NCBI GenBank assembly: GCA_964059195.1
Contig: CAXKWD010000005.1
Coordinates: 44,221,825 to 44,285,824 of the forward strand
Reading direction: 5' to 3'
From: Ectobius pallidus
Taxonomy: Eukaryota; Arthropoda; Insecta; Blattodea; Ectobiidae
Length of the DNA stretch: 64,000 nucleotides
Part shown: one piece after another, positions 10,401 through 21,230 of the stretch
How positions within the stretch are numbered: the stretch's first letter is position 1
How the letters are laid out: each line of letters opens with the position of its first letter
Made by a program: the position numbers and the translations under genes
Notes under the pieces: model-generated
What the model saw: the letters and a program-made list of their open reading frames with translations, nothing else
The model's database searches: none
Told to the model about the DNA's origin: nothing

Positions 10401-13069
10401 GGGAATGTCAGTATAAATTAACTCTCTGTCAAAGGGACAAGGGAAATGATACGACTAAAATTACGGTAAATTAGAGTACACGGTTGAAAATAGTTTGTTA
10501 TTATCATGCAAAAAGTAATGATTTTGATTTATACTGTTCATGCTGAAAACAAAGAACAACTCATAAACAAAATTGGCCTCTATTATGAAACAGGTATGAG
10601 TTGAAGCCCCGTTTTCTTTTTAGACTTTTCAAAGTGCCGTATTAAGTGGCACCATGGCACCTTCAAGAGACTTGTCAAATCATACCGAAATTATCTTAAA
10701 TGTGGGGCGAGAAACATTGCATCATAATAAGAACACACGTACAAAAGGTCTGATGAATAAAATTACATTCGTAAGACACGGCTGGACAACTCCTCTTCAC
10801 CAGAGTGATGAGAGGCATAACTGAAGGTTTTCCAAACCAAAGACAGAGAACGTGAGTCGTTTTGTTCTTCATATGCCTCGCAGTTGTACTAACCGATATT
10901 TCCACCTTCGGGACAGGCTTACAATATCGTCGTCTACTCCAGTCTATGCAGTAGCTAATTTAATAATTTTCCTCTCATTTATAACCTTAATTCAGGTATC
11001 TATTTTAGAACTATTTTTCGGAAGTAGTTGATTTCTTTTGCATGACGTCTCGTTCAAGGTAGGCTGGGACAATCTTCTTGCTAGTTAAAACATCGCTATG
11101 TTGTCCCAACTATTTTTCCGCTTACATGGCTAAATAGCCTATATCGCGACCAATATTAAAAGTTATTTAAAACACAGTAATCTAGTATAAGAAGTATTAG
11201 AAAGCATCTACTTACGTAATATTAAGCTAAGTTTCTGTGTCGAGTACTTCCTTACCTGTAAAGAAAAAAACAAACCGTCTGTTAGTTCAACAAATAATAG
11301 GTCAGAGGGAACAAGACAATTACATTGACGAAGGTGTCAGAAATACAAAAGTTGTACTTACAAAGTCACTCAAGTACTAATGGTTCTCCGCCTAACTAAA
11401 AAACTAAATTAAAATGTTGACAACCACAATAAGGAAATATGATTTTAATATATCCCCAGATAAAATTAAGGAGTAAATACCTTATAACATAAAGAGATGA
11501 GTATTTATATTATTAATAAATATATACATGTTTTTTGTCCTCGAATGTAGGTTTACAGGCAGGGATGCTCTTTTTGTCATTAGTTCTATAAAGCATCATT
11601 AAAGAACAAATATTTTGTCCTCATAGCTACAAGTATACTTTTTATTTTGGAAAGAAATTTACTTCTTGTCACCTAGAAGAACTCTAGCCTATTTGAATCA
11701 TGATTATCTCTTACAGCGAATCAATGTAATACTATTATTTTCTGCATCAAACGTGTTTCACAACAACCACTGCGATGAATAAACATATGGCCTTTCATCC
11801 TCACATTTAGACTACTCAGACATAATGTGCCATCTCCTCGGACTAATGCAGAACACAAGCCAACTATAGTACAATAACTACGACAATAATTCATGACTGT
11901 CATTTGTACAGTTGGATAAATAAATATCCAGGCACCTTGTACAGGCTTAACTGTTTCAATTTAAGTCCAGATCATACATGCATGGTGCATTTAAATACAG
12001 GATTGCGAACACGCAGCTCAACATATCCTCAATATCTTCTCCGAAACAAATAGGCTTAATTCGACGTAAAAAGCAATTGAGTAGGAAGATTAATGTGGAA
12101 TATTAAAGGAAAGAAGATGTGTAAATAGAATATTCCTAATGAATAAGGACTCCTTATTGTGTGTTATATGAAAATCGTGCAGTAGTATGAGTTTCTAAAA
12201 CCGCAAAGTCCCACTACTTCCTTCACTTTGTGATTTGAGTGATTAATGCTCCGTAACGTTCATGGTTGAAATACTATATTGAAAAGAAGAATATTCACGA
12301 GTATCACAATTAGTCCTGCACACAAACATACTTCACTCCTAAAGGAATAGGCATAGCAATTATATTACAATCGCGTCAAAAGTCTTCAGCATCGGTAAGT
12401 TCGTTCTTCCGAACAGATCTACACTAGCACCTAATTGAAGAATGGCCTCGCATTGTACAATATCTGTAATAACCTTTCTGGGTGGTGCTGTCTCGTACAT
12501 TCAGCAGGAATCCTAGATTTTAAATACGCCGTGGAAATTGTTTCCTCAAAATAATACAAAGTAACTGTTTACAGATACCGATTGACCTGAACGTTTGCAA
12601 GAATTATACATTAAGTAAAGGCTTCGTATGCACTCGTATAACTCAAAACATTAATATTGAAATAAGCCTCGGAGTTAGTTCTATCCTAGCTCTCATGGCC
12701 TCTAGCATGTTCTGCAATAAGCATAGGTAAAATTTTCAAGAGTACCTTATAGGCCTACATTTCATAAATATAAGATAATAATAATAACGTAAGACAAAAT
12801 AATACGAGAAGAGCAATTCTTCGTATTTGGATTCGATAAATCTTTACTTTATAGTTCCGAAACTAATTTTGGTGAGGAAATTGTCATGTTCCACGCAACT
12901 CAACAAGAGACCATAAATACTCTTCTATTCAGTGTATAAACTATATGTTAACAGGTTATATTTTTTGCTGAGGGACACGCTTCGTTTCGTCCCAAGAATG
13001 GAAACTTTCAGTAAATCTCTCTGCTAGTTGCCATTTGTATATCCGCCAGACATGATTAAGAGCTGGGGT
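10401..13069. other. Long intergenic stretch, nothing recognised
   Basis: AT-rich unique-looking DNA. Open frames are all under 75 codons (for example 10696-10905 and 11721-11903 on the minus strand) and carry no motif I know. No SINE boxes, microsatellites or inverted repeats stood out. Confidence 0.5.
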
Positions 13070-13205
13070 AGGTTTGGAGCAAGGCTAGTATATGGAAGGT
13101 TGTCTCGTTCGACGCGCATGCGTGTTGAGCACGAGGAATGTGACGTGGCCCGTAGCCCTGCACAGGATTTAAACAGCTACACACAATGGAAATGATGGGA
13201 ATAAA
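13070..13205 (+). repeat. Left arm of a long inverted repeat (right arm 14824-14960)
   Basis: The reverse complement of this segment aligns to 14824-14960. Anchors are CAAGGCTAGTATATG (13080-13094) against CATATACTAGCCTTG (14935-14949). At the inner end, CAGCTACACACAATGGAAATGATGGG (13173-13198) pairs with CCCATCATTACCATTGTATGTAGCTG. The middle of the arms is more diverged and CpG-rich (CGACGCGCATGCG). Confidence 0.75.
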
Positions 13206-14823
13206 ACTTATTTTTAACTACAATAATACATGTATCTGTAAAGATATACTACATATGATCTTACAGGGGTTATGGCTTAATAGAGAGACCACTTCTGAGT
13301 GCTCAGACCTCAAATGAATAAGCTGTAACAAAATATAATGAGACGTTTGAAACAAATTAAAATATTTAAGCGGCTGGTTTCTGTAAAACATACTGTGGAT
13401 CACAAAATAAAGAAAACACACAGAAACCCTACATTTCTCTGGCAAGGGATCTCTCTTTAAATTTATTGGGGTACTTTTACAACTCTGTTTGGTTATGACC
13501 AAGAACATGGGAAGTATACTACGATTTTTTTTGTCTCGCAGAGGCAAGTTTACCCTTCTGTAAATAAATCTATATTCATTCATATTTCCAATAGAAACTT
13601 AAAGAGCCTGTCCATTTTATTTATAGACACCAGCAGACAGGCAGAAAATCTTTCTTGTTGAGCTGACCACCTACACTATATTCGACAAAAAATGTTCTAT
13701 TCAAAATTCTCGTCCCTAAAAGATGGGTTAAAGGTTAGAAATTTGGTTTTACCCTTCAGATGTAAAAAAAAATATATATATATACATTGTGAAGCGACAC
13801 TCCCTTTTCAAAAATCTTCAAAAAACTAGTTCACAGGCAGCAGTATAGTTTCAAGTGTTGTGCACAAGTGCTGTGTTTATATTGATTCAAAGTTTTATTA
13901 TTATTTTATTATAAGCGCGTCTTAAAATCCATTTTTACTTGAAAAATGTTACTAAGTTACTCAGTATTGAGTCTTGGATTGTTCGACCATTTAAATGCTG
14001 TCGGTCGGTATACATTTAAAGATATACCTGTTAACATTTATGACGTGATCACTTTGAATCATTTGTAAATGTTTATTTCAAAATGTTCTACAAACAGTAC
14101 ACAGACTGGTTTGTAATATATTAATTGTTATTCCGTGCGCATATTTTATTTGGCTACATCTTCCAGTTTTATAATATAATAATATACATCTTCCAGTTTA
14201 TAATATAATAGTCATTCCGTGCGCACATTTTATTTGGCTAAATCTTCCAGTTTTTTGTCTCTGGAAAGCATTATTCCAAGCTGTTAACTTTTAAAACTTC
14301 TATTCTTCTTTGGTTTTAATAATTGTTTAGTATCTACGATTACACGCTCTGTAATTAAATTGTGTCAAATACATTGCAATCAGAAGTGTATTGGTTCATC
14401 TTATAGATGTTTAATTTAACTTAATTTCATGTAAAATAAATAAATATAGAAAATATACAATCTAATTGAGAAATTTATTTTTCTAAGTCAAGACGAATAT
14501 CGCAAAATATGCAAAAGTCTATTCTTTTCAAGTCTCCTTCCATAAATTAGACTAATTTACCTGGAATAAGTAATCATAAAATTAAAAACCTTTCAAGCAT
14601 AATCTGAGCTATATCTGCTAGACTACTTTTTTTTATCAGTCAGACAAACTTTTTCCTAACTTCGTAAAGCTGTACTATTCTTATTTGTACCTGTATTAAA
14701 TATTTATTTTAATTTGTGTTAAATCCTCTTTATATGCAGGGTCGTATGCATTCTATCTTCACATCGGAAACATGTATTAGGGGCCTATTGTTGGTAAAAC
14801 GATGGTGTTTTCGTGTTATTTCT
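13206..14823. other. Sequence enclosed by the inverted repeats
   Basis: No transposase is recognisable. A 121-codon minus-strand frame (13218-13583) has no motif I know. A direct duplication lies at 14129-14254. The rest is AT-rich. Confidence 0.4.
14129..14254 (+). repeat. Direct duplication with interleaved short repeats
   Basis: TTATTCCGTGCGCATATTTT...TTGGCTACATCTTCCAG (from 14129) recurs as TCATTCCGTGCGCACATTTT...TTGGCTAAATCTTCCAG (from 14212). Between them ACATCTTCCAGTTTATAATATAATA is itself repeated. This suggests two rounds of local duplication. Confidence 0.85.
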
Positions 14824-14960
14824 TCCCATCATTACCATTGTATGTAGCTGCTTAATTCTCGCGCGGGCTGTGGGTGACGTCACACAGCAGTGTAGGACTC
14901 CCCCCACAGCTCTTACGGGAACGAGGCAACCTTTCATATACTAGCCTTGGGTTTGGAGCA
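14824..14960 (-). repeat. Right arm of the long inverted repeat
   Basis: This is the partner of 13070-13205. It is GC-richer than its flanks and includes GTGACGTCAC (14873-14882), a perfect 10-base palindrome identical to a CRE-like site. Whether that is functional is unknown. An isoleucine-run open frame on the minus strand runs from here into the neighbouring AAT repeat and is not real. Confidence 0.75.
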
Positions 14961-15026
14961 AGTTGGAGCTTGTTTGAGTTCGGAAGAGGGCTAAGTTTAA
15001 ATAACTTGACGACAATAATAATGCTG

Positions 15027-15029
15027 ATG

Positions 15030-15088
<59 letters not shown>
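15027..15088 (+). repeat. AAT/ATA microsatellite
   Basis: About 20 uninterrupted copies of the trinucleotide ATA, flanked by imperfect units. It yields poly-isoleucine frames on both strands, which are artefacts. Confidence 0.97.
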
Positions 15089-15089
<1 letters not shown>

Positions 15090-15409
15090 GTAATAACAAT
15101 AATAGTACTCAAAACACGATAAACGGTGTAAAATACATTGCACAAACATTCTCGCGTACACTTATGTATTATTTTGGTTTTTAGGTTGACGAAAGAAAAC
15201 GGAATTTACTATTAAAAAATTTATACACAATTTTCAAGTCAAAGAGATTTAGTGAACTAAAATAATTTTTCACGAATATTCGCCTTAAAGCATCACACAT
15301 ATTAACTCAATAAATAATTCTTTCGAATATACATTTAGATTTCCTAGATCAAGAATATAAAATGATAAAAAAGATAATACAAATTAAACAAAGAATCTGC
15401 ATCTGTTCG

Positions 15410-15610
15410 GTGATGTCTTCTCGACTGATGTTCAGTTCAAATGATTATGATATTGGATGGCATAGCGGTGATGAGTTGTGGAAAGTGAACGTACCCTACG
15501 GGTCCAGTAGCCTACCTTTGTGGATTTGGAAACAATAAAAATCCCAAGTTTGGCTGGCCAAACAAATAAATAATGGTAGTTTTCTTGGTAATATAATGGA
15601 AACAAACTAA
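15410..15610 (+). repeat. Diverged dispersed repeat, copy 2 (sister at 366-650)
   Basis: Direct-orientation relative of the 0.4 kb repeat. AATGATTATGATAT (15440-15453) and TAGCGGTGATGAGTT (15463-15477) match its left half, and TAGTTTTCTTG (15573-15583) matches its right end. The part equivalent to about 490-620 is absent. Confidence 0.5.
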
Positions 15611-15634
15611 TTGCATTATACATATCATAAATAA

Positions 15635-15830
15635 CTGGGTACGGTGCACGTGGAGTGGTACCTGGTCTTAGCTGGATGTAGGGGAGCTCCGTGGGGGCTG
15701 GTGTTGGAGTCTGTTGACAGGGGGGCCTTAGGGCATGCACATCATTCGTTTCCTAGGGGGTGTACAATGGGCCCGCCTATGAGGCCTACGTGCGCGAGCC
15801 CGTACATTGCAGCCCCTGAGCCGATAAGAT
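15635..15830 (+). other. GC-rich patch of unknown nature
   Basis: About 195 bases with a GC content well above the surroundings (for example GGGGAGCTCCGTGGGGGCTGG, TGGGCCCGCC, TGCGCGAGCCCG). It ends in GATAAGATAAGATAAGATC. Frames are open on both strands, but no protein or SINE feature is recognised. Confidence 0.5.
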
Positions 15831-15890
15831 AAGATAAGATCTTCTAACTTAATGGAGGTAGTCTATAAAAATCGTAAATGAACTGGAGAA

Positions 15891-15911
15891 AACCAGGCCT
15901 TAGGCCTGGTT
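15891..15911. repeat. Perfect 21-nt palindrome (10-nt arms)
   Basis: AACCAGGCCT-T-AGGCCTGGTT is followed directly by ATTTTT. As DNA or RNA it would form a tight hairpin. The T tract resembles a polymerase III stop, but no promoter boxes precede it. Confidence 0.9.
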
Positions 15912-15999
15912 ATTTTTACAGAAAGAAAAACAAATATATCCACTTTATTAGTCGTAGTTAGAGGTTTCGAAATTTGTATTTTTATTAAAGTCGTTGAGA

Positions 16000-16250
16000 G
16001 CCATTTTTGCCAATTTTTCATGATAACAGTCCTTAATATTGCAGTTCTGGAAACCAAATTATAGGCGTGCCGATAAAAGTCCAAAAAAGTCTATAATTCA
16101 AAATACATAGAACTGTTTTTCTGCAACGGACCTACACAGACAGACATCATTCCAAAGATATGTTATCGTCTTATATGCATCGTAAAACCCGGTGTACCTC
16201 GATTTCGATTTTTTTTTTGTCATGATCACAATTTATTTTCTAATATTTTG
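16000..16250 (+). repeat. Diverged dispersed repeat, copy 2 (sister at 1020-1260)
   Basis: It carries CACAGACAGACATC (16134-16147), then AAAACCCGGTGTACCTCGATTTCGA (16184-16208), then a T run and GTCATGATCACAAT (16219-16232). This is the same order and spacing as at 1135-1250. Confidence 0.55.
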
Positions 16251-16689
16251 TTTTTATTTTCATTTCTTCCTGTAACACTTACGCTGCCTTATAACAAAGA
16301 GTACCAAACATTGAAATGTAGAAGGAAATAAGCAAATATAAAATTAATACCAATGAAACCGACTATGTAACATAATAATGTATATGCGAGAAAGTAATTG
16401 GTCTATCTATAATCCATTATTTGTAGTAGGGGATAGTTCCTTGTTTGTAGTATGTTATATGGAATAGAAGAGAAATGATACAAGATAAAGTTTACTAGAG
16501 CGGAGAGAGTAAATCAGACATTTGCTAGAGAGTAAAATTGAGCCATAGCCCTTCCTCTTAGCACGTAATGACCGAGATTCAATTATGAATGCGAACCAAG
16601 TGCTAACGGATGAAATGGATCAAACAAGTACATAAGATTTGGTCTAAGAATAATAAAACTGTAAGTGGTGAATAAACACACCTTGATAA
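16251..16689. other. Intergenic sequence, nothing recognised
   Basis: AT-rich with no repeat partner, tRNA boxes or coding motif seen. Confidence 0.4.
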
Positions 16690-17350
16690 TCCAATTTATG
16701 GGAATACCGAATTTTAAGAACTATAAGACGCTCCGGACCATAAGACGTAACATGATTTTAGGATGGAAATTTAAAGGAAAAGAAATTTAATGTGATTCTA
16801 AACAAAACATTTAAAGGGAATAATATACTTCATTGCAAAAACAAATTATGACCTTGTACAACCGAATCAGTATAAATCACATCTACAACCTGCGTTGTAC
16901 GGAAATCTCTTCTGTACAAGTGGCATCTCGTAACAACTGAACTGATTTGTCATGAAAGACTTCAAATACTTTTACACCCTCTAACACTCAATTCAAAAAG
17001 CGTAACGGGACAAGACTGTTTAGAGGTCACTGCCTTATTTAAACCACCCGGCGGCGACAACTCTTTTCGTATAAAAGAACTCAACACTCCTTTTTTCCGC
17101 ATTGTATAACTGGCTTCCAGCTACCCTCATTTTACGATTGTGACAAGTGCACTGATTACTGTCTGTGGCAAAATTTGTAACAATCATATAGTTTAAAACT
17201 CCTTGTTTATAACCATGGTATTCCGTCAATATTTACCACTATTTTATTTTTTAGTATATTTCGGACCATTAGACGCACCCAACTTTGAAGGCTCTGTTTT
17301 CAAGGTAAAAAAGTGCGTCTTATGGTCCGTAAAATACGTTATCATTGTAA
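16690..17350. mobile_element. Non-autonomous DNA transposon (MITE) candidate
   Basis: The left end has ACTATAAGACGC followed by GGACCATAAGACG (16720-16750). The right end holds GGACCATTAGACGCACCC (17266-17283) and then GTGCGTCTTATGGTCCG (17313-17329), the same words inverted. The outer ends (GAATTTTAAGAACTATAAGACGC versus, on the other strand, CGTATTTTACGGACCATAAGACGC) form an imperfect TIR of about 24 bases. The internal 500 bases encode nothing recognisable. Repeats with ACTATAAGACGCACC-type ends are familiar to me from several animal genomes. I cannot name the superfamily with certainty. Confidence 0.65.
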
Positions 17351-17855
17351 TTCCAGCCATTATTTTTTCATAAGGTTTGATTTCGAAATTTTGTGAGCAT
17401 CAAAGAATTTTGATACGCAAACGTACACAGGCGAACGAGAGTAATTAAACGTGCTGAAAGTGAAACCATGTCTATGATGTGTTTCTCTTGTGACCTCATG
17501 ACGTCATTCTATTCCGAGAATACTCGGGGATAGATTTCGAATGACAGGGACAGGCACAAGTTTAGCAACCTCACTGCGGGAGCTGCAGACTGGCACAAAT
17601 CAAACAGGTGCGGAGGCGGTGATCTAACTTCAATTTTATTTCATAAATAACTGCTATCTCATCCAGCAAACTCTGCTCTTCTTAAAGAGCTACCAAATAA
17701 AAATTATTAAATTATCTTTTCAGCCTGTGGCAATGGACAGAATTATCGGGATGACGACTTGCAGGGGAAAACCTGATGGTGGAAAAAGGAAAGGAAAATG
17801 TGCTAAAAGAAGACAATGTGGGAAAATGGTTAATTTAAACTATTTAAGATAATAC
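17351..17855. other. Intergenic sequence, nothing recognised
   Basis: No open frame above 60 codons and no repeat partner found. A region near 17510-17625 is somewhat GC-richer, without a motif. Confidence 0.4.
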
Positions 17856-17859
17856 CCTT

Positions 17860-18078
17860 TCACTTAGGCTATTGCCGGCCTTGAGCACCGTTCGCCTTTA
17901 CCCCAAGATTGCAACTAGTACTACTTGTGTTAGAGGATGAGTCGACCAAAGGGCCAAAGTGCCAAATTGAATCATTAGGCCAATTAAAAAATCCCAATGT
18001 CCTCATCGGAGATCGAACCCTCGACTTTCTGATTTGTAGCGCAGTACCACATCCAAATGAGCCACGAAGTAGCCCTTT
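17860..18078 (-). mobile_element. tRNA-derived SINE, minus strand
   Basis: On the minus strand the head (18078 to about 18005) has an A-box-like GTGGCTCATTTGGATGTGG and a B box GGGTTCGATCTCC (complement of 18010-18022). The body reaches TCTTGGGGTAAAGGCGAACGG (complement of 17886-17906). This matches TCCTGGGGGTAAAGGCGGCCGG in the SINE at 62.6 kb, so the two belong to one family. Confidence 0.75.
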
Positions 18079-20455
18079 AGCATCATGTGCATATAGACAA
18101 GAAACAACATTAACTCTATAATAAATTAGTTATACACACATATGTTTTATTCAGAAATTAAAGGTTCAAAAATGGGGTAAGAGGTTGGTAAATAATATTA
18201 TAGCTACTGGAAGAAATAATTCAAACGTTGATTTCTTTCAGAGAAGACGCATCTAGAAATTCAAACCCTCATAAATTAGCATTCATAACAATGCGGAAAG
18301 TTAAGAGTTCATCAAGATTAGAAGGGATGTATCAGAGGCTAAGGGATTGTGAGTTAATTTATCTGAAGAAACCATTAATTAAAATCTTACTGTGTTTTAA
18401 GGATAAATAGAGTGATTAGAAATCTAATAGGGGATATGCACAGACACTAATTTTGTATGAATACCAATTAAATCAAAAGAGAAAAGGTACATTTAATATA
18501 GAGAAAACAATGATAAGATAAAAAAAATAAAAAACGGGTTATTTTAATGAAGATGAATATTGGTCGCGTTAGTCAGGTACGTTCTTATTTATTTTCGTAA
18601 GCTTTCAGGGTTGGTGTCATGATCAGAGTGGATCGATTCCGGGCTTTTCTCAGATCACGTTCTAATAGCTAGGAAAGTGTATTCTCTCATTAAAATGCTT
18701 ATTTATTTGAGAAAGCATTCAACTATAAGCTGAAGACGACAGCAAGCCGCTTGTTTATGAATGCAACGCACATTAAAATGGCAGTAAAAATACAGATACG
18801 TCAAACAAATCTCTGTACTATTCTGAAACCGAGACAGTATAAACTCGATAAAATTTGATTTAGTATAATTCAGTTTGCCGTGAGCATGCAGAAGTTGCAA
18901 TAGGCTTTTGCAAGAATAGAGATACAAATAAATACAAGTGGAATAAGATTATGCAACCAGAAACATAAAATAAAAATTCAGTATTAAGAAAGACAACACA
19001 TATACAAAGTAAAGAATGAAGATCCAAATAAATATAACAAAGTACACTGCAAAAATATATTAACTAAAAAGTGTTGGTAAAATAAGTAAATTTTTTGAAA
19101 AGTAACTCGTGAGCCTTTTATAGGAAATGATAGAAAATGACAACATACAGAGTATGAAAACTGCAATTGAACTAAACAATTTCTTTACTTGATCGTTTAA
19201 CATTTAGGGTTAGAAACTTAATTATATTTTGTATAACTGTGTAGTTTAGATAAGTTAATAATATAACTATTCATGAAATAGTAAATTATGCAACGAGTCC
19301 ATAATGAGACTTATTAAGATGTGAATATGATGTTTATGAAGCCATTGTAGGCAAGTGCATACGACTTTCTTCGATCATAATTACATTTTAAGTTTTGAGA
19401 TTTTAGATTCATCAAAGAAACGAGTCGGCAAACCTCAGCGTTCTGCTATTAGTAAGTTCTCGTCTTTTGCGATAAATGGCAGGTAACGGTTTGTGGGAAC
19501 TCGAAGCATCTCTTAGCGATTTAACCTCAAATTTAAAAGACGAAATAAGTTCAATTCGTTGTAATGTTAAAATCAACACGAACAGAACTGATTTTATGTC
19601 AATTAATAATTTATTATTATTATTATTATTATTATGCAGTTCGATTCGCTGCTCGCAAGGCTTCAAGATTTTTTTTTGCTCGATATTAATCGATACCACA
19701 ACGGTGTTATAATGAAATTCTGTATTTAATGGATATTATGACACAGCTACATCCCATGCAGTAAGGATATTATAGTATGGTTGCACAAACTGTGTATTTT
19801 AAAACCAACATACAGATCGAGCTAGAGCTATATTCAGAATTAGTAACTCTAAAACTCTCGAATTTGTATGAATCTGTGCCATTAAACTAGAATTATAGAT
19901 AAAAGGTGTAGCCTACTAAAATTGTCTAGTACTGAATTATGCAAAATTGCTTATTTTTTAGATGTTAATAAGCAGTTCTTCACATCCAAAATATTATACC
20001 AGAATTGTGTGACATAGACATGTAGTTTCCATAGAATATATTTGCCCGTTTTTCTCTACAAATCACGTGAAATTCAGTTCGGGAAATATTACGCCTGTGG
20101 CATTATTTTCTTCACTTCACTTTCTACTTTTTTAACATTGTCTGTTCTTCTGCTATTCCCGCTGCTCTGTTTTCTAATCTATTCAAGCAAGGTAGCCTTG
20201 TCTTAAAATCAGCTAAACTAGTAGTTCTATGAATAGTAGGCCTACTGTAGGCCTGCTCTTCGTCATGAAAAGGAATATAAAAAAATATAAATCCTTACAT
20301 ATAGGATGGTCCTTTTTAAGATTTCAAGAGACGTCAGTGCAAATTTGGGACCCTCCACCCCCGCTCTCAAATTTATCGCTCCCTCAACCCAGAGCTATCC
20401 TTTTATCAATCTGTTTGTCCACCAGTAACCCCCGCATGTCCGTTCTTCCCTATTC
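18079..20455. other. Intergenic stretch with one microsatellite
   Basis: AT-rich, with only short featureless frames. The TTA repeat at 19601-19636 is the only structured element I see. Confidence 0.5.
19601..19636 (+). repeat. TTA microsatellite
   Basis: About nine copies of TTA. The leucine/asparagine-run frames across it on both strands are artefacts. Confidence 0.95.
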
Positions 20456-20459
20456 GATG

Positions 20460-21230
20460 CCGTAAAATATATTAGTATGTATTTTGCTCTTCATTTTCCA
20501 AACATTTGCTATTCACAAGAATATGAAACCAAGATTCTTCTCCTTTACAATATGTGGGACAAATTTTCATCCCGTTTTCATCAGGGAACTTAATCATCCA
20601 CTACGCACAAAGTCTAAGCCATGTTTGATTCCTATTTGTATGCGTTGCTCCTTCCTCCATTCCGATTTTAACCGTGATTGTAATTCAAGTGGAACCATAT
20701 TCGTACATTGAGAATTTGTGTGTTGCCTATCAATATCCTTTAAACGGTTCCTATCCTTCCTCCATACACTTATAGTATTGTCTGCCAGTCGAGCCAAAGG
20801 TATCTCATTTTTGTTATCTCTAATCAATTCTAGACTTGGAAGGTCATATTCCCCCTATCCTTAGCTGTTCTTCATAACATATTCTTCTAATTATGGATTC
20901 ATCCCCAGCATAAGTTGTAACCAATATCTCACCGCCCTAATTTTACATTCTATAATGTCACTATGCACTCTAAACTCTCTTGTATAGCCACAGTTTGCTG
21001 TGCTTCTCCCTACAGCCAAAATTTCCGTTTGTTCCCACCCCCATATTTCATGGTCGAACTCACTATTGCCCCAGACAGACTTTTAAGTACAACTATTGGC
21101 ATATCTCAAATTCTGCTATGTATCGGAATAGTGTATTTGCTGTTTTCAGTCCTGCTTTATGTTTCGTCACGTCAGTGTTTCGCCCATAGTCCATGTAGTA
21201 AGCGTCAATCCTAACCACACAGTTCTTCAC
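20460..21230 (-). mobile_element. Probable LINE reverse-transcriptase C-terminal remnant, minus strand
   Basis: On the minus strand I read, through frameshifts, KHKAGLKTANTLFRYIAEFE (about 21180-21120), then FDHEIWGWEQTEI (about 21060-21020). Next comes RAVRYWLQLMLGMN (about 20945-20900). Last is an open stretch LARLADNTISVWRKDRNRLK with a basic C-terminal part (20827-20594). The order YGxEIWGW, then a helical RAxRYW region, then a basic tail is how CR1/LOA-type LINE ORFs end. The YADD box is not present, so only the 3' part survives. The assignment is by pattern memory and is not secure. Confidence 0.4.

Noticed and set aside
14852..15145. 97- and 82-codon frames with long isoleucine runs
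   Set aside because: Produced by the ATA microsatellite on both strands.
15891..15916. Palindrome plus T tract as a transcription terminator
   Set aside because: Rho-independent terminators are bacterial, and no upstream transcription unit is visible here; kept only as a palindrome.
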